DNA from: Rhodovarius lipocyclicus | Lineage (GTDB): Bacteria > Pseudomonadota > Alphaproteobacteria > Acetobacterales > Acetobacteraceae | Length of the DNA: 64,000 nucleotides | Assembly (NCBI RefSeq): GCF_009900765.1 | Contig: NZ_JAAABL010000008.1 | Location: 58,937-122,936 of the forward strand | Direction: 5' to 3' | In this document: piece after piece, positions 1 to 7,224 of the stretch | Numbering within the stretch: position 1 is the stretch's first letter | Layout of the letters: each line of letters opens with the position of its first letter | Translations under genes and position numbers: made by a program | Notes under the pieces: model-generated | The model's input: the letters and a program-made list of their open reading frames with translations, nothing else | Told to the model about the DNA's origin: nothing | Database searches by the model: none

Positions 1-504
1 TTCGAGTTCGTCTTCCACTTCAACCGCCAGGCGCGCCAGGCGAACAAGATCGTGCCCTGCAAATGGGCCGGCACGCCGAACAAGGGCAGCGGCCTGCGCG
101 CAGCCGACGGGACCATCTCGGAATACCAGCATGCGGGCCTGCCGGTTCAGGACTTCCGGATCCCCGACAATGTGCTGCGCCTGACCCGCCATAAGGGCCG
201 TGGCATCGAGACCGAGCACCCCGCGGTGTTCCCGGTGGTGCTGCCAGAATTCCTGATGCGCACCTACACCGACGAGGGCGAGGTCGTGTTCGAACCGTTC
301 GGCGGCTCCGGCACGACCATTCTCGCCGGCCAGCGCACCGGCCGCCGCGTGTGCGCCATCGAGCTGGCGTCCGCCTATATCGACTTGGCGATCGCCCGCT
401 GGCGGATGCTGCATCCCGACCTGCCGGTGACGCTGGCAGATGATGGCCGCGATTACGAGGCTGTCGCCGCGGCCCGCATGGAGGTCACTGCCGATGCGGC
501 CTGA
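1..504 (+). CDS. DNA methyltransferase, C-terminal part (start outside window)
   Basis: The reading frame is open from the first base, so the N-terminus lies upstream. The visible 167 residues end in the AdoMet-binding motif FEPFGGSGTT followed by the acidic strand end CAIEL, as in the C-terminal part of N4-cytosine/N6-adenine methyltransferases of the beta type, where the target-recognition/DPPY half comes first. It probably modifies phage or host DNA to evade restriction. It overlaps the next gene, another methyltransferase, by 11 bases, so the two are co-translated. Target base and sequence cannot be told from what is visible. Confidence 0.85.
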   Translation, partial: FEFVFHFNRQARQANKIVPCKWAGTPNKGSGLRAADGTISEYQHAGLPVQDFRIPDNVLRLTRHKGRGIETEHPAVFPVVLPEFLMRTYTDEGEVVFEPFGGSGTTILAGQRTGRRVCAIELASAYIDLAIARWRMLHPDLPVTLADDGRDYEAVAAARMEVTADAA

Positions 505-1759
505 CCTTCAGGTGGAGATGATGCCGGTGGCATCGCTCGCGGCCTATGCCGCCAATGCGCGCATGCACCCCACCGAGCAGGTGGCGCAGCTGGCGGCGTC
601 CATCGCCGAGTTTGGCTTCAACGTGCCGGTGCTCGTAGATGATGCCGGCGTGCTGATCGCGGGCCATGGTCGCGTGCTGGCCGCTAAGGCCCTCGGACTC
701 GACGCGGTTCCCGCCATCCGGCTCGGCCATCTCTCCGAGGCGCAGGCGCGGGCCTTTCGGCTGGCCGACAACCAGCTGGCGCTGAATTCAACCTGGGACG
801 AGAGCCTGCTCGCTGCCGAGTTGCGGGAGCTTCGCGCCGACGAATTTGACCTCGGCCTGATCGGCTTCGACCAGGCAGCGCTGGATCGTCTGCTGGCCGA
901 TGCCGCGGGCGACGTCCCGGCTGCCGCCGGTGATCCCGACGCGCCGGCGCCCGAGCCACCGGTCGTGCCGGTCACGCGGGCTGGCGACCTCTGGCAGCTT
1001 GGGCCCCACCGGCTGCTCTGCGGCGATGCCACCAGCGCGGTCGACGTCGCGCGCCTGCTGGATGGCGCTACGCCGCATCTGATGATCACCGACCCACCCT
1101 ACGGCGTGAACTACGATCCGGAATGGCGAAACGAAGCCGGCGTCTCCGCGACGATGCGCACCGGCAAGGTGGCGAATGACGATCGCGCCGACTGGCGGCA
1201 GGCCTGGGCGCTGTTCCCCGGCGACGTCGCCTATGTCTGGCACGCAGGCGTGCACAGCCGCACGGTGATCGACAGCCTTGAGGCGACGGGCTTCGTCATC
1301 CGCAGCCAGATCGTCTGGGCGAAGTCGCGCTTCGTGCTGGGGCGCGGCGACTATCACTGGCAGCACGAGCCCTGCCTCTATGCCGTCCGCAAGGGCGCGA
1401 CCGGCCACTGGCAGGGTGCACGGGACCAAGCCACGCTCTGGGCCATCTCCAATGGCGGCGACGAGGATGCCGCCACCGTGCATGGCACGCAGAAGCCGGT
1501 GGAATGCATGCGCCGCCCGATCATCAACAACAGCGCCGCCGGCGAGGCGATCTATGATCCGTTCCTCGGCAGCGGCACCACGCTGATTGCCGCGGAGACG
1601 ACGGGGCGGGTCTGCCACGCGGTGGATATCGACACGCGCTATGTCGATGTGGCGATCCAGCGCTGGCAAAATCTCACCGGCAAGGCTGCGGTGCTGGCGG
1701 GTGAGGACCGGGTGTTCCGGGACGTGGCCGCGGCGCGTGGTGTCGCGCTCGCGGCATGA
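494..1759 (+). CDS. ParB-domain/DNA methyltransferase fusion protein
   Basis: The protein has 421 residues. Residues about 8-110 form a ParB/sulfiredoxin-like domain, with the stretch AGHGRVLAAKALGL matching the nucleotide-binding part of ParB. The rest is a beta-class methyltransferase with motif IV DPPYGV and, later, motif I DPFLGSGTT. This fusion is common in phages and mobile elements, where it modifies DNA; the ParB part probably aids DNA binding. I chose ATG 494 because GGAG lies about 10 bases upstream and it overlaps the previous gene; a longer frame from 440 is possible. It ends the rightward gene pair before a minus-strand block. Confidence 0.85.
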   Translation: MRPDLQVEMMPVASLAAYAANARMHPTEQVAQLAASIAEFGFNVPVLVDDAGVLIAGHGRVLAAKALGLDAVPAIRLGHLSEAQARAFRLADNQLALNSTWDESLLAAELRELRADEFDLGLIGFDQAALDRLLADAAGDVPAAAGDPDAPAPEPPVVPVTRAGDLWQLGPHRLLCGDATSAVDVARLLDGATPHLMITDPPYGVNYDPEWRNEAGVSATMRTGKVANDDRADWRQAWALFPGDVAYVWHAGVHSRTVIDSLEATGFVIRSQIVWAKSRFVLGRGDYHWQHEPCLYAVRKGATGHWQGARDQATLWAISNGGDEDAATVHGTQKPVECMRRPIINNSAAGEAIYDPFLGSGTTLIAAETTGRVCHAVDIDTRYVDVAIQRWQNLTGKAAVLAGEDRVFRDVAAARGVALAA

Positions 1760-1763
1760 TGCG

Positions 1764-2045
1764 TCAGCGGGGTGCCGTCGCAACCTTCCGGGCGGCATCG
1801 AATGCGGCGACAGCGGCGGGCCAATCCAGCCTGGCGTCGTCGCCAAGCGTCTGCACCGACCCGAGGGTTACGCGGCGGCGCGACCAGTAGTTGCCATCCA
1901 GCGTGGCGAGCCAGCCGGCCAGCCCCTGCGCGGCGAGCGCCGCCGCGGCTGATTCGACCTCCGCCTCGCTCGGCGGTGCGGCGCGCCCCATGGTCACGTG
2001 CCGACCGTCCTGCGCGAGGATGATCCAGCGGCGCTCGGCGGGCAT
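1764..2045 (-). CDS. Small phage protein of unknown function (93 aa)
   Basis: I do not recognise a named family. The protein starts MPAERRWIIL and has a central helical stretch rich in Ala and Glu, then GNYWSRRRVTLGSV and an Ala-rich C-terminus. Its ATG overlaps the stop of the upstream minus-strand gene by one base (TGATG), which indicates translational coupling. It lies in the early or accessory block between methyltransferase and packaging genes. The size and coupling make it a credible gene, but no function can be assigned. Confidence 0.6.
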   Translation of the reverse strand: MPAERRWIILAQDGRHVTMGRAAPPSEAEVESAAAALAAQGLAGWLATLDGNYWSRRRVTLGSVQTLGDDARLDWPAAVAAFDAARKVATAPR

Positions 2046-2251
2046 CAGCCCGCCTCCTTCTCGCTCTGCCAGGTGGCGTATTCCACCGTGGCGTAGATCG
2101 CCCGTCCGTCGCTGGCGGTGCAGACCTGGATGGTCGCGCGGCCCACGCTGTCGGTGCTGCGCGGCGCGGTGGCGAGCAGCTGCTGCCAGGCGGCGCGATC
2201 CTGGGGGCCTTCGGCGGTCTCGTGCGGGAGGGTGGTGGTGGTCATCGTCAT
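2045..2251 (-). CDS. Small phage protein of unknown function (68 aa)
   Basis: The protein begins MTMTTTTLPHETAEGPQD and contains a possible beta-rich core (RATIQVCTASDGRAIYATV). No family is recognised. GGAG lies seven bases upstream of the ATG, and the upstream region is nearly the same as that of the minus-strand gene at 3345-3581. It is coupled to the next gene by a TGATG overlap. It is probably an early phage gene. Confidence 0.6.
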   Translation of the reverse strand: MTMTTTTLPHETAEGPQDRAAWQQLLATAPRSTDSVGRATIQVCTASDGRAIYATVEYATWQSEKEAG

Positions 2252-2338
2252 CTCCGTCTCGGCGGGGCGGGATGCCCTGCGCGTGACGGACGATTCGCGC
2301 TGTGTCGGAACGCAGCCAACTCAATAGAGCGCCGGGAA
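2252..2338 (-). promoter_or_regulatory. Duplicated upstream region, copy A
   Basis: This stretch upstream of the 68-aa gene is closely similar to 3588-3679, upstream of another minus-strand gene. A 22-base core (2283-2304) differs from the other copy (3621-3642) at one base. On the minus strand TTGGCT followed about 17 bases later by GAATC could be a promoter. Shared early-gene control is inference. Confidence 0.5.
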
Positions 2339-2359
2339 TCTGGATGATCCCCGGCGCTC
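2327..2359 (-). terminator. Hairpin between two minus-strand phage genes
   Basis: A perfect 10-base inverted repeat (2327-2336 with 2350-2359) encloses a 13-base loop. It lies 33 bases past the stop of the DUF3489 gene. No T-run follows on the minus strand, so it is a weak intrinsic terminator, an RNA-processing hairpin or an operator. Its left arm overlaps the end of the duplicated upstream region. Confidence 0.35.
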
Positions 2360-2391
2360 CTGATCATGTTCAGTGGCGTGGCTGAGATGCT

Positions 2392-3249
2392 TCATTCCGC
2401 CAGGGCGTAGATGGTGAAGGAGCCCTTTGCGCCCGTCTTGTTCGGCCCGACCATCCGCTCGCGCGACTTCACCTCGACCGCGTGGCCCTTCTTCTTCAGC
2501 CCGGCAAAGAAGCCGCGGACCGTGTGCTGCGCCCAGCCGGTGGCCTCGGCGATCTGCGCCACCGTCGCCCCTTCAGGGCGGCGGAGCATGGCCAGCACCT
2601 GCTCTTGCTTGGTGCCCTCGCGCGGCTTGCGCGGCGCGCCGGGCTCGCGCGCGATGCGGGTGGGCTTGCCGGCGAGCAGGGTGCGGAGCGCTTCCATCGG
2701 CGCGTCGAGTGCACCGATCATGTCGCCCTCGCGGTTGGCCTCGTCATCCCAGGTGGCGAGGATGGCCGCGGCGGCTTCGCGCAGGCTGGCGCGCGGCGTG
2801 GCGGCGCGCGCAGCGAGAGCTTGGTCGAGCAGGGCGATCTCCTCCGTCAGGGGCGCGGCCTGGGCGGCTTCGGGCGCCGGGGCGTCCTGTGTGGCGGGCT
2901 CCGCGGCCGGCGCCACCGTGCGCGCCGTGTCGGGCACGCTGCCCTCGATGCCCGAGCAGTCGGGCTCGCCGGCCCCCGCGTCGCCCTCGTTGGGGTCGAT
3001 GCCGATGGCGCGCAGCCCCTCGTCGGTGATGCGCGCGACGATCCAGGTGCCGTCCTCATCCTGGCGCCAGCCCAGGCCGACATGCTCCCGCGGGGCGTTG
3101 ATCTCGGTGAGCAGGTTGTTCTTGATCAGGCTGCGGAAGACCGCGTTGCGGGCTGCGGCGGGCAGGGTCTTCGGTGCGCGGGCGAGGCCCATCTCGTGCT
3201 GCGCGGCGGCGCTGAGAATCACGCGCTGGGTGTCGGAAAGCTGGGTCAT
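2392..3249 (-). CDS. DUF3489 domain-containing protein
   Basis: This is a 285-residue protein. The C-terminal 75 residues (TKQEQVLAMLRRPEGATVAQ... through ...VEVKSRERMVGP) match DUF3489, a winged-helix-like domain common in alphaproteobacterial phages and islands. The N-terminal 75 residues also look like a small helical/winged unit, and the middle is an Ala/Pro/Glu-rich linker. A transcriptional or DNA-binding role is likely from the fold but unproven. GGAGACC lies just upstream of the start. It heads the minus-strand block. Confidence 0.8.
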   Translation of the reverse strand: MTQLSDTQRVILSAAAQHEMGLARAPKTLPAAARNAVFRSLIKNNLLTEINAPREHVGLGWRQDEDGTWIVARITDEGLRAIGIDPNEGDAGAGEPDCSGIEGSVPDTARTVAPAAEPATQDAPAPEAAQAAPLTEEIALLDQALAARAATPRASLREAAAAILATWDDEANREGDMIGALDAPMEALRTLLAGKPTRIAREPGAPRKPREGTKQEQVLAMLRRPEGATVAQIAEATGWAQHTVRGFFAGLKKKGHAVEVKSRERMVGPNKTGAKGSFTIYALAE

Positions 3250-3344
3250 CGTGGTGGTCTCCGGTTCCGGGTGCCGACCGTCGGCCCCTACTGCCGGGAG
3301 CCCCGCCGGCGTGGCCGGTCGGGGCGGTGCGGGAGTGACCCGCG

Positions 3345-3581
3345 TCAGGCCTGGTATTCGCCGCGGCGGAAATGCTGATCCGCGATGTCCTTCAGCTTCG
3401 CGGTGGCATCAGAAAGCCAGGCCGCCTCGCCCCAAAGCACCTCCTCGGGGTCCGCGCCGAAATGGTCCGCGCTGGCCTGGGTGAGTTCGGCGAGGAGGGC
3501 GTCGAATTCGGCTTTCTTCGCGAGGAAGGCGGCCAGGCTGCGTTCCTGGTTGCGGGCGGCGCGGGCTTCGCGGTCGGTCAT
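3345..3581 (-). CDS. Small phage protein of unknown function (78 aa)
   Basis: The protein starts MTDREARAARNQERSLAAF and is mainly helical and charged, ending DIADQHFRRGEYQA. No family is recognised. ATG 3581 has GGAG upstream and lies beside the conserved duplicated region, which favours this start over a longer frame beginning at 3650. It probably belongs with the other early minus-strand genes. Confidence 0.6.
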   Translation of the reverse strand: MTDREARAARNQERSLAAFLAKKAEFDALLAELTQASADHFGADPEEVLWGEAAWLSDATAKLKDIADQHFRRGEYQA

Positions 3582-3587
3582 GCTGGT

Positions 3588-3679
3588 CTCCGTCGTGGTG
3601 CAGGGCGGGGTGCTCTGCGTGTGACGGACCATTCGCGCTGTGCCGCGCACGAGCCAAGCAAGATGGAGCAGCGCGGAAT
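3588..3679 (-). promoter_or_regulatory. Duplicated upstream region, copy B
   Basis: This is the second copy of the region described at 2252-2338, again immediately upstream of a minus-strand gene. The 22-base core is 3621-3642. Conservation includes the ribosome-binding site region and a TTGGCT hexamer (minus strand), so a duplicated gene-plus-promoter unit or a common operator is likely. Confidence 0.5.
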
Positions 3680-3757
3680 TGCTAAGTTTCGGCGGTCTGG
3701 ATCACATCATGATCATGCCGGTCGCCGGCCTGGAGCGCCTCCCGGCGCACATCATTC

Positions 3758-3787
3758 TTGCCAATTTTTGCCAAGCCAGGGTATCGT
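3758..3787 (+). promoter_or_regulatory. Candidate promoter of the parDE pair
   Basis: TTGCCA at 3758-3763 and TATCGT at 3782-3787 are separated by 18 bases. TTGCCAA occurs twice (3758-3764 and 3768-3774), which could be an operator bound by the antitoxin. If this promoter is used, transcription would start at or near the ATG at 3795, giving a leaderless mRNA. Confidence 0.35.
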
Positions 3788-3794
3788 CTGGGAT

Positions 3795-4034
3795 ATGGGC
3801 ACCATGAACGTCTCCCTACCGGATGGGCTGAAATCCTTCGTGGATGAGCAGGTCGCCGCGCGTGGCTACAGCACCAGCAGCGAGTATGTCCGCGAGCTGA
3901 TCCGCAAGGACCAGGAGCGCGAGCGCCTGCGCGGCCTGCTGCTGGACGGCGCGGCATCTGCTCCGACGGCGCCAGCGGATGACGGCTATTTCGACACGCT
4001 CCGCCGCCGCGTCCGCCAACAAACGCAGGCGTGA
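3795..4034 (+). CDS. parD: ParD-family antitoxin (ribbon-helix-helix)
   Basis: The protein has 79 residues. The N-terminal part MNVSLPDGLKSFVDEQV followed by GYSTSSEYVRELIRKDQ is the typical ribbon-helix-helix of ParD/CopG antitoxins, which bind the operon's operator as dimers. The tail, ending FDTLRRRVRQ, is the toxin-neutralising segment. ATG 3804 is an alternative start. It overlaps the toxin gene by four bases. In a prophage such a module favours maintenance or acts in abortive defence. Confidence 0.85.
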   Translation: MGTMNVSLPDGLKSFVDEQVAARGYSTSSEYVRELIRKDQERERLRGLLLDGAASAPTAPADDGYFDTLRRRVRQQTQA

Positions 4035-4360
4035 CCGCCAAGCCAGTCATTCCGCGGGAAGCGGCGCAGCGGGATATCGACCAGGCCATCGCCCACTACG
4101 TGGCGGAAGCCGGCGCGCCGGTTGCACTGGCCTTCATTGATGCGCTGGAGCGGGCCTTCAGGCGGATCGCGCAGCATCCGGCCGTGGGCTCGCCACGCTA
4201 CGCCTTCGAGTTGCGGCTGGAAGGGCTCCGCGCCTGGCCGCTGCGGCGCTATCCCTACTTGGTGTTCTACGTCGAGCGGGAGGACAACCTCGACGTCTGG
4301 CGGGTGCTGCATGCGCAGCGCGACATCCCGGCCTGGATGCAGGAACCCGAGGCGCCATAG
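4031..4360 (+). CDS. parE: ParE/RelE-superfamily toxin
   Basis: The protein has 109 residues and starts at GTG 4031 inside the antitoxin stop (GTGA). It follows the ParE pattern: a helical hairpin (AAQRDIDQAIAHYVAEAG, ALAFIDALERAFRRI), then HPAVGSPR, the beta-sheet RAWPLRRYPYLVFYVER and VLHAQRDIP. Family members inhibit gyrase (ParE) or cleave mRNA (RelE); the sequence favours ParE, but the target is not proven. It is the second gene of a standard antitoxin-toxin operon upstream of terminase. Confidence 0.85.
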   Translation: MTAKPVIPREAAQRDIDQAIAHYVAEAGAPVALAFIDALERAFRRIAQHPAVGSPRYAFELRLEGLRAWPLRRYPYLVFYVEREDNLDVWRVLHAQRDIPAWMQEPEAP

Positions 4361-4395
4361 CCCTTCCACTGCGCGGATGCCGCTTCGCTGAATTG

Positions 4396-5004
4396 ATGGA
4401 GCCGCACATGCCGGCGAACGTCTCCGCGCCGGCGGAGCGCGTGGCCTCGCAGCGCGAGGTAGCGCGCCGGCTCGGCATCTCGCACACCGCGCTGCAGAAG
4501 GCCGCGCAGGCTGGCCGCATCGCGCAGGAGCCGGGCGGCGGATGGGACGTCGAGAAGGTCCGCGCCAGCCTCGCGGCCAGCAGCGATCCGGCGCGCAAGA
4601 CGGCGGCCATGGTGGCGCCGGCACCGGCACAGCCTTTGCCTCCGCCGGCACCGCCGCGGCCAGCCTTCGTCACCCCGCCCATACCGGAGCCGCTGCCCAC
4701 GCCATCTGCGGGAGGCAGCAGCTTTCACAATGCGCGCACCGCCAACGAGATGCTCAAGGCGCAGGAGCGCAAGCTCCGGCTCGATGAGCGTCGCGGCCAG
4801 CTGGTCGAGAAGGCCCGCGCGCTCATGCTTGTGCACCGGCTCGCCAAGGAGGAGCGCGATGCCATCCTCGCCTGGCCAGCCCGTATCGCCGCGGAACTCG
4901 CGGCCGAACTCGGCGTCGACGCCCATCGGCTGCAGACGCTGATGGATGCACGGCTGCGGCAGCACCTGGCCGAGCGGAACGACGTCCGCGTGGCGGTCGC
5001 ATGA
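4396..5004 (+). CDS. Terminase small subunit-like protein
   Basis: This is a 202-residue protein. A helix-turn-helix (ASQREVARRLGISHTALQKA, about residues 16-36) lies at the N-terminus, then a Pro/Ala-rich linker, then a helical region beginning NARTANEMLKAQERKLRLDE, as in Nu1-like DNA-packaging proteins that mark the cos/pac site. It overlaps the large terminase start by four bases (ATGA). The role follows from fold and position; sequence identity in this family is generally low. Confidence 0.75.
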   Translation: MEPHMPANVSAPAERVASQREVARRLGISHTALQKAAQAGRIAQEPGGGWDVEKVRASLAASSDPARKTAAMVAPAPAQPLPPPAPPRPAFVTPPIPEPLPTPSAGGSSFHNARTANEMLKAQERKLRLDERRGQLVEKARALMLVHRLAKEERDAILAWPARIAAELAAELGVDAHRLQTLMDARLRQHLAERNDVRVAVA

Positions 5005-6974
5005 TGACCGGCGAGCAGATCATCGGCGAACTCGGCAATTTCGACGGTGCCGCCGAGATCCTGCAGGCCTGGCGCGATGGCATGGCGCCGGAGCCGGCGC
5101 TGCTGGTCTCGGACTGGGCGGACAAGCATCGCATGCTCGGCTCCCGCGGCAGCGCCGAGCCGGGGCCGTGGCGGACCAACCGCACGCCCTATCTGCGCGA
5201 CGTGATGGACGCGCTCTCGCCGGCACACCCGGCCCGGCGCGTGGTCTTCATGAAGGGCGCGCAGGTCGGCGGTACCGAGTGCGGCAATAATTGGATTGGC
5301 TACGTCATCCATCACGCGCCAGGCCCAATGCTGGCGGTGCAGCCGACGACGGAACTGGCCAAGCGCTTCTCCGACCAGCGTATCGACCCGCTGGTGGAGG
5401 AGACGCCCGCGATCCGGCAGCGGGTCGCCCCGGCGCGCTCGCGTGACAGCGGCAATCGGCAGCTATCGAAGGAGTTCCCTGGCGGCCAACTGGTGATGAC
5501 CGGCGCCAACAGCGCCGTCGGCCTGCGCTCCATGTCGGCGCGCTTCCTGTTCCTGGACGAGGTCGACGCCTATCCCGGTGACGTTGAGGGCGAGGGTGAT
5601 CCGGTCGCGCTGGCCGAGGCTCGGGCGCGCACCTTTGGCTGGCGCCGCAAGACGCTGCTGGTGTCGACGCCCACCATTTCCGGCCTGTCGCGCATCGAGC
5701 GGGAATACCTCGCCTCCGACCAGCGACGATTCTTCCTGCCCTGTCCGTACTGCGCCACGATGCAATGGCTGCGCTTCGAACGGCTGGTCTGGGACAAGGG
5801 CGAGCCGGACAGCGCCCGCTATCTCTGCGAGGCCTGCGACGGGGCGATCGGCGAGCAGCACAAAACGGCGATGCTGGCCGGCGGCGAGTGGCGGCCCACC
5901 GCCATCCCTCAGGATCCGCACGCAATCGGTTTCCACATCTCAGCGCTCTACTCGCCAGTCGGCTGGTTCTCCTGGTCGCAGGCGGTGCGGGATTGGGAGG
6001 CAGCCCAGGGCGACGACCGCGCCATCAAGACGTTTCGGAACACCGTGCTGGGCGAGACCTGGCAGGAAAGCGGCGAGGCGCCGGATTGGCAGCGGCTCTA
6101 CGATCGTCGCGAGGAATGGGCGCCGGGCACGGTCGCGGCCGAGGGGCTGCTGCTGACGGCGGGTGTCGACGTCCAGCGCGACCGCCTCGAGGCCAGCATC
6201 TGGGCCTGGGCACAGGACCGGCAGTCCTGGCTGATCGAGCACCGCATCCTGGTGGGCAATCCGTTTGAGGCTGCGGTCTGGGACGAACTGCGCGGTCTGC
6301 TGGGTGAGACCTGGCGGCATGCCTCTGGCCATCGGCTCGGCCTCGCCATGACGGCGATCGACAGCGGCGACGGCATGACCACCGCCGAGGTCTACAGCTT
6401 CGTGCGCCGCGCCGGTGCTGGCCGCGCCATCGCCGTGAAGGGTCAGGACGGGCTGCGCGCGGCGATCGGCCAGCCCTCGGCCACGGAGGTGCGGCGGAAC
6501 GGCCGCAAGCTGGGTGGCCTGAAGGTCTGGCCGGTCGGCTCGTCCTTCCTAAAGGGCGAGACATACGGCTGGCTGAAGCTGGAGCGGCCGACCGCGGAGA
6601 GCGGCGATCCGTTCCCGCCAGGATTCGTGCATCTGTCGCTGCATGCGGCCGGCGAGGAATTCTGCCGCCAGCTCACCGCGGAGCAATTCGTCGCCCGCGC
6701 CGGCCGCAACGGCTTTCGCCGGCTGGAATGGGTGAAGACGCGGGAACGGAATGAGGCATTGGACTGCCGGGTCTATGCTCGCGCTGCTGCGGCGGCACTC
6801 GGCATGGATGGTTGGGGGGACGGCCGCTGGGCACGGATGGCGGATGCGCTGTCGCTGCCAGCAGGCGAAATTCCCACCGGCGGGAATGTCGCTCCTCCAT
6901 CGCCGCCGCAGATTGCGACTGACACCCAACGCCCACGCGGCTGGCTGGCGCCACGCAGCGGCTGGCTTCGCTGA
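5001..6974 (+). CDS. Phage terminase large subunit (GpA family)
   Basis: The protein has 657 residues. The ATPase has a Walker A-like KGAQVGGTE (85-93) and Walker B FLFLDEVD (182-189). A zinc-knuckle-like CPYC...CEAC follows. The C-terminal nuclease half has the conserved acidic strands VDVQRDRLE and AIDSGDG. It packages DNA into proheads and cuts it to unit length, working with the portal and small subunit. GpA-type terminases usually go with lambda-like cohesive-end packaging. The length is normal for the family. Confidence 0.95.
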   Translation: MMTGEQIIGELGNFDGAAEILQAWRDGMAPEPALLVSDWADKHRMLGSRGSAEPGPWRTNRTPYLRDVMDALSPAHPARRVVFMKGAQVGGTECGNNWIGYVIHHAPGPMLAVQPTTELAKRFSDQRIDPLVEETPAIRQRVAPARSRDSGNRQLSKEFPGGQLVMTGANSAVGLRSMSARFLFLDEVDAYPGDVEGEGDPVALAEARARTFGWRRKTLLVSTPTISGLSRIEREYLASDQRRFFLPCPYCATMQWLRFERLVWDKGEPDSARYLCEACDGAIGEQHKTAMLAGGEWRPTAIPQDPHAIGFHISALYSPVGWFSWSQAVRDWEAAQGDDRAIKTFRNTVLGETWQESGEAPDWQRLYDRREEWAPGTVAAEGLLLTAGVDVQRDRLEASIWAWAQDRQSWLIEHRILVGNPFEAAVWDELRGLLGETWRHASGHRLGLAMTAIDSGDGMTTAEVYSFVRRAGAGRAIAVKGQDGLRAAIGQPSATEVRRNGRKLGGLKVWPVGSSFLKGETYGWLKLERPTAESGDPFPPGFVHLSLHAAGEEFCRQLTAEQFVARAGRNGFRRLEWVKTRERNEALDCRVYARAAAAALGMDGWGDGRWARMADALSLPAGEIPTGGNVAPPSPPQIATDTQRPRGWLAPRSGWLR

Positions 6975-6987
6975 GAGGAGGACGATC

Positions 6988-7224
6988 ATGGACCCGACCG
7001 TCCTCGCCTGGGCGCTCGCCCAGCCCGCTGGCACGCGCGCCGCAGTCCTGGCCGCCGCCTTCACCGGCGGCACCACGCGCGTGACCTTCGACGGGCGCAC
7101 CGTGGAATACCGCTCGCTGGAAGAACTGGGCCGCGCCCTGTCGGTCCTGCACGCCGCGGAGAACACTGCGGCCCGCCGCCCCAGCGTGACCTTCGCCAGC
7201 TTCTCCCGCGAGGGCAGCAGGTGA
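6988..7224 (+). CDS. gpW-like head-tail joining protein
   Basis: The protein has 78 residues. Position between terminase and portal, small size and the pattern TRVTFDGRTVEYRSLEELGRAL (a beta-hairpin flanked by helices) match the lambda gpW family, which seals the filled head. GAGAGGAGG just upstream gives a strong ribosome-binding site and fixes ATG 6988. The stop overlaps the portal start (TGATG). Confidence 0.8.
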   Translation: MDPTVLAWALAQPAGTRAAVLAAAFTGGTTRVTFDGRTVEYRSLEELGRALSVLHAAENTAARRPSVTFASFSREGSR

